Positions 54,652-61,865 of a DNA stretch of 64,000 nt are shown here, piece after piece. Every line of letters begins with the position of its first letter. Positions within the stretch are counted from its first letter, which is position 1. Position numbers and translations under genes: made by a program. The stretch is from a virus. The notes under the pieces were generated by a model, which ran no database searches, was not told the origin of the DNA, and saw only the letters and a list, made by a program, of their open reading frames with translations. The stretch covers positions 36,842 through 100,841 of IMG/VR virus record IMGVR_UViG_3300044732_000293. One strand, 5' to 3'.

Positions 54652-55239
54652 ATGGAAGATAAAAAACAACCAGAAGCTGGTGGGTTCAAGGAACTCTTAG
54701 GCTCAATGATGAGAAGACGCTGGTTTATTACAGCGTTAGTATTAGGATCATTTATGATGATCATTGTAGCTATTTTTATAGCTGTATCTAATAATGCCTC
54801 TATGGCTGGAGAATGGAAAGAGTTATTAATGTTATTATTAGGAGCTTTTATTGGCTCTTATGGTAAGATTATAGATTACTGGTTCTCTGATACAGATAAA
54901 GATAAAATGCTTGTACAGAAGATGGATGAAGAAGATGGTACTACTCTTTCTCATACTAATGATATGAAAGAGTCTAACAAGCCATATGCTCCAACTATTC
55001 CTGATGCATTTGTTCAAGCTGCTATAAAGACTGCAGATAGAACTCATGAGTATAATAGAGATGAACAAGAACATCGTCAAGTTTTAGAAGCTGATCAACA
55101 AGAGCATAAACAAGAGATGGAAAAGTTAGAATTCTTGCATCATGAGCACAAACAGTGTGTGCATGAGTGGGGTGATACTGACGGTGATGGAGACTTAGAG
55201 TGTATCCATTGTGGCAGAATCAAGGATGAACATTGTTAA
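54652..55239 (+). CDS. Second holin-like membrane protein with Cys/His tail (195 aa)
   Basis: Two hydrophobic helices (WFITALVLGSFMMIIVAIFI; ELLMLLLGAFIGSYGKIID) resemble holin topology. A long charged helix rich in His/Glu (HEYNRDEQEHRQVLEADQQE) leads to a C-terminal CVHEWGDTDGDGDLECIHCG, a possible metal-binding ribbon. It lies outside the endolysin cluster, so it could instead be a channel or scaffold of the export module. Confidence 0.6.
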   Translation: MEDKKQPEAGGFKELLGSMMRRRWFITALVLGSFMMIIVAIFIAVSNNASMAGEWKELLMLLLGAFIGSYGKIIDYWFSDTDKDKMLVQKMDEEDGTTLSHTNDMKESNKPYAPTIPDAFVQAAIKTADRTHEYNRDEQEHRQVLEADQQEHKQEMEKLEFLHHEHKQCVHEWGDTDGDGDLECIHCGRIKDEHC

Positions 55240-55263
55240 CTTAACTAAACACTATGGATTCTG

Positions 55264-55482
55264 ATGACCAAAAGACAGAGACTAAAAATACTTCGTTCCT
55301 CACGGGATGCCAGCTTAATGGCAGCCATGTTCTTCCTGCCATTAGGATACGATCTCTTGTTCAAGACGCTCTTAGATTACACTGGGAGCTTTTGGGCTAC
55401 AGATATCATATTTTATTGTCTATCAGGAGTATTTTGGCTCTCATACTTCTTGCTGTCCAAATCTTTAAAGACTAAAACATGA
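55264..55482 (+). CDS. Small two-helix membrane protein (72 aa)
   Basis: Basic N-terminus (MTKRQRLKILRSSRD), then two hydrophobic helices (AAMFFLPLGYDLLF; IIFYCLSGVFWLSYFLL) and a Lys-rich end. The stop overlaps the CsgG-like start by ATGA, so translation is coupled to that gene. ATG 55264 is preferred over another frame starting at 55254, which lacks a coherent protein pattern. Function unknown. Confidence 0.6.
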   Translation: MTKRQRLKILRSSRDASLMAAMFFLPLGYDLLFKTLLDYTGSFWATDIIFYCLSGVFWLSYFLLSKSLKTKT

Positions 55483-56192
55483 AATATTTTGTAATACTAG
55501 CTTGTTTACTATTTACTATTGGTAGTAAAGCACAAATTGCATCTACTAAAACAGAAAACTATAAAGCTTCTTTTGAAAAAGCTATAGATATTTCTGATTT
55601 CTTAGACTATGATGGCCCACAAATACCTATACAGATATTAAAGTGTGGCATATCAGACGAAATGTATGAGATGTATCCTGAGCTTAAAGAAAAGCGTGTA
55701 GGTCTTGGCGTAGCCAACATCTCTATGGAATATTTAGAGAATCTTAATAGATTCAAGTTTACAGAGGATAAAACTGAGATCAAGAACAGGATGGTTAAAC
55801 AATTCCAAGCATCGGCTGCTGGAATATCTGAGAACAAACTGGATGGTCGTGGTAAGATCAATCTTGCCAAATACTTTGTAACAATTGAATGTTATGATTA
55901 TAGTATATCAGAAGATGAAAGTGTTAGCCTTAAAGATGGTACAAAACAGCTTATGGTTACGAGGATTGGTTTACAGGTTAGATTCACTGATGCTGAAACT
56001 GGTGTGGTTTTTAGTGGTTCTGGACTTGGAGAAGCAAAGACTACTAAAGAGACTTCAGGATTATCAGATGCAGCCTTAGATCCTGTTAAATTTAATCAAT
56101 CTACTATCAGTATTTCTACTAAAAAGGCATTGGATATAGCTTGTGCTCGTATCCTAGATCGTATGATTAAGAAAGGTATATTTACTAAATAA
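55479..56192 (+). CDS. CsgG-like outer-membrane secretion channel protein
   Basis: 237 residues. A signal peptide (KYFVILACLLFTIGSKAQ) precedes the mature chain. RVGLGVANISMEYLENLNRF followed by KFTEDKTEIKNRMVKQF, AKYFVTIECYDYSISEDESV and IGLQVRFTDAETGVVFSGSG give the alpha/beta pattern of CsgG, including the VNVSTGEI-like strand turn. E. coli CsgG forms a nonameric outer-membrane pore for curli subunits; this protein is slightly shorter and lacks the lipobox Cys. With a signal-peptide protein on either side of its operon, a dedicated export pore is plausible. Confidence in CsgG kinship is moderate to good, in pore function lower. Confidence 0.65.
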   Translation: MKYFVILACLLFTIGSKAQIASTKTENYKASFEKAIDISDFLDYDGPQIPIQILKCGISDEMYEMYPELKEKRVGLGVANISMEYLENLNRFKFTEDKTEIKNRMVKQFQASAAGISENKLDGRGKINLAKYFVTIECYDYSISEDESVSLKDGTKQLMVTRIGLQVRFTDAETGVVFSGSGLGEAKTTKETSGLSDAALDPVKFNQSTISISTKKALDIACARILDRMIKKGIFTK

Positions 56193-56200
56193 TTACTATT

Positions 56201-56308
56201 ATGGCAAACGCTAAGAAAAAGAAAAGAGCTATGAGATCAGTTAAATCTGGAGTTAAAACTGCAGCTTTAATCAAATCTAATTTAGTCATCTTAAATAAGT
56301 TAAAGTGA
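56201..56308 (+). CDS. Tiny basic protein (35 aa)
   Basis: ATG 56201 gives ANAKKKKRAMRSVKSGVKTA and a short hydrophobic end. The stop TGA abuts the TTG start of the next gene. The composition matches the two other tiny basic proteins of this block (50218 and 51028). Confidence 0.55.
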   Translation: MANAKKKKRAMRSVKSGVKTAALIKSNLVILNKLK

Positions 56309-57565
56309 TTGAAACAGTTTATATTTGTTCTATTTTTAGTAGTATTACTACCGTTTTATGCGTATAGCCAAACTCTTATACAGACGTTTCAAGACCCTTG
56401 TACTAAAGTTATTAGTACGTTTAGCATTCCTATTAGTGGTAGCACTGTTATTGTGTTTTATAATAAGTCTAGGACTTTTACTGCCGCTGATATATCTTCT
56501 GGTGCATTTCAGACTTGGATTAATCAGGTATATGAAGATTATCGTAGATTATCTCCCTGCTCTGTGGCTCAGACTGCACAAACTAGCACTACAGTTACAG
56601 CCAATGCTGTCTCTGCTGCAGTAGGTGCTGCTGTAAGCTCTGCAACATCATCTGCTGCCTCTAGTGCGGCTTCTTCTGCTGCTTCTGCAGCTGCAGCATC
56701 TTCTGCTCCTCCACCTACTAGTAGCTCTGCTCCTAGTTCAAGCAATTCTCAAGGATCGAGCTCGGAGTCTAGTAGCAGCAGCTCTAGTAGTTCATCAGAA
56801 TCTAAATCTGAATCTAAGAGTGAAAGTAGTTCTGAATCTAAATCAGAAGAAAAATCAGAGTCTAAGTCTGAATCTAAATCTGAAAAGAAGTCTGAGTCTA
56901 AAAAGGATTCTAAATCCTCTAATAAGTCTCAGGCTAGGATGAATCCTATATTATTTAATTCTGATCTCACTGCAGGTCAAAATGTTGATGCTAGTGTAGC
57001 ATTAGTGCTTACAGGAGGTATATCACAGTCTTCTATGACTGGAGCTAGCTCATGGGGCGTCACTGGTATGGTATGGAGTAATCTAAAACAGTTTGTTGTC
57101 TCTTCTAGATATACTAAAATGAATTTCAATGGAGGGAAGTTAGAGTCTATATCTAACTATGGTTTTACTACAGCAGTGATGTTTGGAAACGTTTCTAGTT
57201 TCTTAACATATGCTTACATCTACCCTTTGGGTAAATGGGGTGTTACGGGTGCTAACTACACATTGGCTTTTAGTAAGGACAATGTAATGCACAATCTTCT
57301 ACTCTTCTACACTAAGCCTTTTTCTGTTAATAGAAGGCTAAATCTATCTCCTGAGCTTTATATCTCAGGGAGTCCTGTTATGTACATGTTTGATACTAAG
57401 GACTTTGTTATATCCGAGGATATGGGTTTTATCACAGGTGTGTCCGGTGATTATTCTTTTACTAAACGTTTTAAATTAAATGTAGGATTGAGGACTAGTC
57501 TTTCAACTAATCCTCAAATTCCTATATTATTATTTATGGTGGTAGGTTCTAAAATTAATCTTTAG
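56309..57565 (+). CDS. Exported Ser-rich protein with C-terminal beta-barrel (418 aa)
   Basis: TTG start, since TGA lies directly upstream in frame and the first residues form a signal peptide (KQFIFVLFLVVLLPFYAYSQ). Residues about 21-90 are a small domain with two Cys (QTFQDPCTKVISTF; YEDYRRLSPCS). About 95-160 is Ala/Ser-rich. About 160-205 is a Ser/Glu/Lys repeat region (SESKSESKSESS type). The last 200 residues alternate hydrophobic and polar as in outer-membrane beta-strands (VVSSRYTKMNFNGGK; FLTYAYIYPLGKWG), and end in VVGSKINL. It probably sits in the outer membrane. Shares its operon with the CsgG-like gene. Confidence 0.7.
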   Translation: MKQFIFVLFLVVLLPFYAYSQTLIQTFQDPCTKVISTFSIPISGSTVIVFYNKSRTFTAADISSGAFQTWINQVYEDYRRLSPCSVAQTAQTSTTVTANAVSAAVGAAVSSATSSAASSAASSAASAAAASSAPPPTSSSAPSSSNSQGSSSESSSSSSSSSSESKSESKSESSSESKSEEKSESKSESKSEKKSESKKDSKSSNKSQARMNPILFNSDLTAGQNVDASVALVLTGGISQSSMTGASSWGVTGMVWSNLKQFVVSSRYTKMNFNGGKLESISNYGFTTAVMFGNVSSFLTYAYIYPLGKWGVTGANYTLAFSKDNVMHNLLLFYTKPFSVNRRLNLSPELYISGSPVMYMFDTKDFVISEDMGFITGVSGDYSFTKRFKLNVGLRTSLSTNPQIPILLFMVVGSKINL

Positions 57566-59073
57566 TATTTACCTTTTGAATCTACATTAAATATTCTTGC
57601 ACCATCAAATACTACTGCTTGACCAGCTTCAGAATACTTTTTCATAGTTTCTTTGTTAAAGTGATCAAATCTTGCTCCTTTAACACCTATAAAGAAAGCT
57701 TTTTCTGAATAACTATGACAGCTATCTTCAGCATCTGTAATAACTAATGCATTATCAGGATGTCTCTTGATATGATCTACTACTACATTAATTGATGTTC
57801 CACCACTAGTTCCTAGATTTGCTATTGAAAATAAGTCTGTTTTAAGTTCTCTTACCGAGTTGTTAAATATGTAAATCTTATTTAACATACCTAAATCTTG
57901 CATCTTAAGAGCAAATGCTTTACAGAAGTCTAGCTTATCTATTCTTGTTCCATCAACAGCTCCTACGCCACAACTATCAGACATTGAACCAGATACGTCT
58001 ATATAGATATTAATCTTACCTATAGACTTAGTATCTTTAATCATAATGTCTTCAATCATGAACTTTCTTAGTTTTGGATGTAAAAATACAAATTCATCTA
58101 ATCCTGCTATATTATCAGAGTTAAATAAGTCTTCATGGATTGTTTCTTTCTTAGCAGAAAAATAGTTTTTGGACTTATCCATTAACTTCTTAATCTTGTC
58201 TTTAAGAGAGCCCATAGACATGTTTATTCTTCTAATATCTGCAGCAACTTCTTTAATATATTCAGGACTTAGTTTACCTGCACCACCACCTTCTTTAACG
58301 TTATTAAACATTTCATCTTGAAGGTCTTGTGGAATAGACTCATCCATTGCTTTACACGTATCTTGAGCGTCTTGTATAGCGTCATCCATCATATTTTTAG
58401 ATAATCTATTGTCAAGCATTTTGTTTATAAGGTCATCCATACCTTGATTATCAAAGTCTGAATCACCGTTAAGACCGCTCATTAATTGCTTAGCTGCATC
58501 TGGATCTATATATTCTAACATAGTCATCTGCATAATATAATAATGCATCAGATTTCTAGTAAAGACTGCTGACTTAAGGCTGCTTGTTTCTGTCATAATT
58601 TTACCTACTGGATTATTAGAACGTTCTAAAAACTTATACTGTGTATAGTTTTTATCTGTACGCTCTTCAAACTCTAGTTTGTCCATTTTATGATAGAACA
58701 TTTTAAAGATATCATTCTTTACATGAGTTGGAAACTTTTTATAAGTCTCTGACATCTTTTTGTGAAATGCTTGCCAGTCAGGCTTTTGATCATCTTGTAA
58801 ACTACTAAATCCTGCACTTTTTGCAAATCTTTGATAGTATTTACTAGTATTATTAGGGTCATTTACATGAGTATCAACTACTGTCTTTAATCTTTTCTCA
58901 TCTATATAATGCATGTGAGGTTTGATAAGATCCATCTTTTTATAAAAGTTTAACTTACCAAATAAACCTTCACTATCTTTATAATGAGATTGTATTTCTC
59001 CCTTTTTTACTTTCTCTAGGATGGTATAAACATTCTTATACTGCTTTCCTGTACTGAGACTTCTTAGTGCCAT
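57562..59073 (-). CDS. VWA-domain protein, partner of MoxR-type ATPase
   Basis: 503 residues. The C-terminal 150 residues form a von Willebrand A domain with a complete MIDAS: DVSGSMS at 359-365, TSGGTS and ITDAED. The N-terminal 330 residues are helical and charged, as in CoxE/BatA/RavA-partner proteins. The gene lies directly downstream of the MoxR-type AAA+ gene (59218-60873), the usual pair in which the ATPase and the VWA protein act as a remodelling chaperone. Its stop overlaps the convergent + gene by 3 bp within TTAG, leaving no space for a terminator. Confidence 0.88.
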   Translation of the reverse strand: MALRSLSTGKQYKNVYTILEKVKKGEIQSHYKDSEGLFGKLNFYKKMDLIKPHMHYIDEKRLKTVVDTHVNDPNNTSKYYQRFAKSAGFSSLQDDQKPDWQAFHKKMSETYKKFPTHVKNDIFKMFYHKMDKLEFEERTDKNYTQYKFLERSNNPVGKIMTETSSLKSAVFTRNLMHYYIMQMTMLEYIDPDAAKQLMSGLNGDSDFDNQGMDDLINKMLDNRLSKNMMDDAIQDAQDTCKAMDESIPQDLQDEMFNNVKEGGGAGKLSPEYIKEVAADIRRINMSMGSLKDKIKKLMDKSKNYFSAKKETIHEDLFNSDNIAGLDEFVFLHPKLRKFMIEDIMIKDTKSIGKINIYIDVSGSMSDSCGVGAVDGTRIDKLDFCKAFALKMQDLGMLNKIYIFNNSVRELKTDLFSIANLGTSGGTSINVVVDHIKRHPDNALVITDAEDSCHSYSEKAFFIGVKGARFDHFNKETMKKYSEAGQAVVFDGARIFNVDSKGKY

Positions 59074-59077
59074 TTTA

Positions 59078-59227
59078 TTAATTTTTAGGGTTATTATTTA
59101 GAGTGGGCTCACCAGCCATAGAAAATACTTCTTTCATTTGACCAGTGAGCTCATCTAAACGATATACTATTCCGTCCTTTAAATAGACGTAACCTCTTAT
59201 ATGTATATAACCCTGTTCTAAAAAGGG
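59078..59227 (-). CDS. Possible -1 frameshift extension of the MoxR-type gene (46 extra residues)
   Basis: The ATPase gene ends ATC CCT TTT TAG. C CCT TTT is a canonical X XXY YYZ -1 slippery heptamer (59227-59221) directly before the stop. A slip would continue as L then EQGYIHIRGYVYLKDGIVYR and on to a TAA at 59078, giving about 598 residues. This -1 frame looks protein-like, has no ATG, GTG or TTG start of its own, and fills most of the 144-bp gap before the VWA gene. A homopolymer indel in the assembly is the alternative. Confidence 0.4.
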   Translation of the reverse strand, partial: PFLEQGYIHIRGYVYLKDGIVYRLDELTGQMKEVFSMAGEPTLNNNPKN

Positions 59228-60873
59228 ATAGTAATATTTGTTTGCATCATAGCATCAGTTACTACTTCAGATGCTACTTCTCCTTCAGCCATCATAGCTT
59301 CAAAGTCTTCAGTCACTTGATTTTCTCTAGCAGGATGACTTTGTAAAATATACTGCATTGATAATTCAATTTCTTCTACTTGACCTTCATCCATGATACC
59401 ACGAGAAGTGTATGTATTGATTAAACCTTCAATCTCAGCAATAGCTAGTTCTAATTGCTCATTAGAGCTATGAGAATGTAACATCTCTACCTTAGACATA
59501 ACTGCTTTAATTTCTGGACTCATCAACTTATTTTGTAACTCTGAACCTGCGGCTTGAGAAATCATAATCTGAGCTGTCTTTACAAGAGCTTTATCAAGAC
59601 TAATATCCCAGATGTAACTAACAGCCTTAGTTAAACTAGGTACAAATGTTAATGTACGATCTGAGCTATTTTGATAACCTACTTCTAGATACTTCTCTAA
59701 TTTGTTTGGTGGTACTTCTAAGCTTTCAATTTCTTGCTTATTAGGTACACCAATAGAGAATTTCTCTTTATAGTTACGAGCTCCCTTGCTAAAGTATTTA
59801 GCTAATTCACCTGCAGATACACGGTTAACAGTCATCTTCAACATGAAACGGTCCCAGAATGGAGATCCAATCTCATCTTTAGGAATTTCATTACATGTAG
59901 CTACAAATAATTTCCACTTACATGGAATCTTGTGCTTACCGTTAAATAAGAACTTCTCGTTCATTACACCTAACATAGCATTTCTAATACCAGAGCTAGC
60001 TTTATCTACCTCATTGATGATAACAATCTCTGCATCAGCAATTGGTGTATTAAGATCATACTCATTATTAGTAAATAACTTACCTAAATCAGGCATACCC
60101 TTGATCTCTGAAGCCTTAGTACCTTCGTCTGTCTCAAGAATATAAATCTTGTTTGCAAAGTCTTCTGGAGACATATTACCGTCTCTGTTTAACCATGCTT
60201 TGGCATAGTCAATAATTGTTTTAGTTTTAGCTACTCCCGGTTGACCTACAAGAAGACATGGTAATCCTGTAGCTTCTGCTAGTGCTAGCATTTTAAACAC
60301 TTCTTCTTTATTGATTAATGAAGTGTCAATTGTTCTTACTTCCTGAGTAGTTTTCTTTGTAATAGATTTTACTTTAGACATGTTATTTTGTTTGTATTTG
60401 AAATTTTGTGGAGCATTGGGATCAACGCTAATATCTGATATTTGTGATTCTATAGTAGGTGTACTAAAAACTATATTAGGAGAAACAGTTCCTGATATAA
60501 CATATTTAGCTTTAACCCAACGTTGTACACCTGTAGAGGAAGATCTAACTTCCCATGTATTACCATCATTACCTGTCATTTGTGTACCTACTGGATACAT
60601 TGTAGCACTAGCCGTAGGACTAGGTCTACTTTGTAAAGGAGGATTTATCTTTACAGGAGTTCTTAATGCCGGATTAGAGGCTTGCAAAAGCTGAGAGGTC
60701 TGAGGTTGCTCCTGCATGGACTTCTGCTTTTCCTCGTTCAGCATTTGTGTTACTGTCTCTAGATAAGCTTGTACTTCCTTGGTTCCCATCATCAAATCTT
60801 TCGTCAATCTTAGGTAAGCTTTCCATATTGAATGCATCTGAGGAGTTGTTAGCTCCATTGGCGGTTGTTCCAT
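59218..60873 (-). CDS. MoxR-type AAA+ ATPase
   Basis: 551 residues. GQPGVAKT (210-217) is Walker A, EIVIINEVDKASSG the Walker B region (INEVD instead of the usual DE), VATCNE the sensor-1 segment and WDRF a likely Arg-finger neighbourhood. The N-terminal 165 residues are Pro/Ser/Gln-rich, with a small domain around NDGNTWEVRSSSTGVQRWVK. An internal ATG at 60381 (MSKVKS) would give a classical-length MoxR. It should remodel a target together with the VWA protein encoded next. The first 200 bp overlap another ORF in a different frame. See the frameshift candidate at its end. Confidence 0.85.
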   Translation of the reverse strand: MEQPPMELTTPQMHSIWKAYLRLTKDLMMGTKEVQAYLETVTQMLNEEKQKSMQEQPQTSQLLQASNPALRTPVKINPPLQSRPSPTASATMYPVGTQMTGNDGNTWEVRSSSTGVQRWVKAKYVISGTVSPNIVFSTPTIESQISDISVDPNAPQNFKYKQNNMSKVKSITKKTTQEVRTIDTSLINKEEVFKMLALAEATGLPCLLVGQPGVAKTKTIIDYAKAWLNRDGNMSPEDFANKIYILETDEGTKASEIKGMPDLGKLFTNNEYDLNTPIADAEIVIINEVDKASSGIRNAMLGVMNEKFLFNGKHKIPCKWKLFVATCNEIPKDEIGSPFWDRFMLKMTVNRVSAGELAKYFSKGARNYKEKFSIGVPNKQEIESLEVPPNKLEKYLEVGYQNSSDRTLTFVPSLTKAVSYIWDISLDKALVKTAQIMISQAAGSELQNKLMSPEIKAVMSKVEMLHSHSSNEQLELAIAEIEGLINTYTSRGIMDEGQVEEIELSMQYILQSHPARENQVTEDFEAMMAEGEVASEVVTDAMMQTNITIPF

Positions 60874-61099
60874 TAGTTTGTTTGTTTCTATTAGTAATTA
60901 CAAATACTTTAGCTATTGTATCTACATCTTTTAAATCAGGATGTTTTTGAATAGTTTTGATATGAATATCTAGAGCATTAAATTTCTCTTGGATAGAACC
61001 ATATCCTAAATCGTCTTTCTTAAACCAAGTGTAACCACTGTGTAATAGTTCAATAATGTCTTGTACATCTACTGAAACGTTTTCTTTTTGAATAGCCAT
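60674..61099 (-). CDS. Hypothetical protein (141 aa) overlapping the ATPase gene
   Basis: The first 75 residues (VSVDVQDIIELLHSGYTWFK; IQEKFNALDIHIKTI) look like a folded helical domain. The last 65 residues, read from the 200-bp overlap with the ATPase gene, are Ser/Thr/Asn/Gly-rich and may be a by-product of the other frame. Starts 18 nt after the uracil-DNA glycosylase stop. Function unknown. Confidence 0.6.
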   Translation of the reverse strand: MAIQKENVSVDVQDIIELLHSGYTWFKKDDLGYGSIQEKFNALDIHIKTIQKHPDLKDVDTIAKVFVITNRNKQTNGTTANGANNSSDAFNMESLPKIDERFDDGNQGSTSLSRDSNTNAERGKAEVHAGATSDLSAFASL

Positions 61100-61117
61100 A
61101 AATTTGTTTTTAATTGA

Positions 61118-61834
61118 TTACCAATTGATTGTAAATTGTGGACCATTACATTTTGTAATAATCTCATTAACCTTATTGAAAAGATCATTGCATTCCCATA
61201 CTGTTTTAGTATAGGCAGCTGATGCTGGATGGCTAGCTTTAATTATGTAATGATTAGGACCTATAAAGTTTTCAAACTCTTGTGAAGGTTTTCCTAATAA
61301 TACAAATATCAAACCACTATCTGTAAAATTTAGCATGTCTAATACATACATTACAAAGTCATTCCATACATCATAATGAGAACCTATCTTATCTACCTCA
61401 CAAGTGAGAGCTTTATTTAATAAAAGCACACCTTGATTGGCCCAACGTGTAAGATTTGGATCTTGATAAGTTGGAAACTCTTGATATACAGTCTTTTCAA
61501 TGGCCTCAAACATGTTTCGTAGACTAGGCTGAGGTTTATCTGTGTTACCACATGAAAAAGCTAGTCCGTCTGCTACACCTAGTTGAGGGTAAGGATCTTG
61601 TCCTATTATAATTACACGCAATTTGTCTACAGGGCATTCTTCAAATGCTCTAAAGACTTGTTTAAGAGGAGGAGTAAATCTTTTACCTGACTCTCTTAAA
61701 TCATATAAATTTTGAAGTATTTTATCAAAATCAGAGGACTGTATAAAACCTTTAAGTTTATCTGCCCAACCTGATTCTTTTAACTTTTCTATAAGTTTGC
61801 ACTTTATATCTGCTAGATCTACTGTTTGTAACAT
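61118..61834 (-). CDS. ung: Uracil-DNA glycosylase (family 1)
   Basis: 238 residues, typical length. GQDPYPQLGVADGLAFS contains the water-activating motif with D80; LLLNKALTCE and the GSH-x-x-W region follow; FVLLGKPSQEF is the Gly-Lys loop; HPASAAY contains the catalytic H202, shorter than the common HPSPLSA, so the DNA-intercalating Leu appears to be missing. It removes uracil from DNA and, with dCTP deaminase and dNMP kinase, fits control of uracil during replication. Adjacent + strand gene starts 31 bp away, so a divergent promoter must lie between. Confidence 0.95.
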   Translation of the reverse strand: MLQTVDLADIKCKLIEKLKESGWADKLKGFIQSSDFDKILQNLYDLRESGKRFTPPLKQVFRAFEECPVDKLRVIIIGQDPYPQLGVADGLAFSCGNTDKPQPSLRNMFEAIEKTVYQEFPTYQDPNLTRWANQGVLLLNKALTCEVDKIGSHYDVWNDFVMYVLDMLNFTDSGLIFVLLGKPSQEFENFIGPNHYIIKASHPASAAYTKTVWECNDLFNKVNEIITKCNGPQFTINW

Positions 61835-61865
61835 AAATTAGTTATTTTTGTATAAATACACCCAT

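Noticed and set aside
54434-54700. 88-codon Leu/Lys-rich ORF overlapping two membrane genes
   Set aside because: Shadow of the Ala/Lys-rich linker of the gene at 54319-54624; it ends within the next gene and shows only Leu/Lys runs.
55254-55475. 73-codon ORF starting at 55254
   Set aside because: It overlaps the 72-residue membrane protein in another frame. That protein has a basic start, two hydrophobic helices and an ATGA link to the next gene, so it is preferred.
56358-56942. Leu-rich + strand ORFs (88 and 92 codons) in other frames of the Ser-rich exported gene
   Set aside because: Leucine runs here are the frame-shifted reading of Ser/Ala codon repeats; they start inside the real gene and have no independent support.
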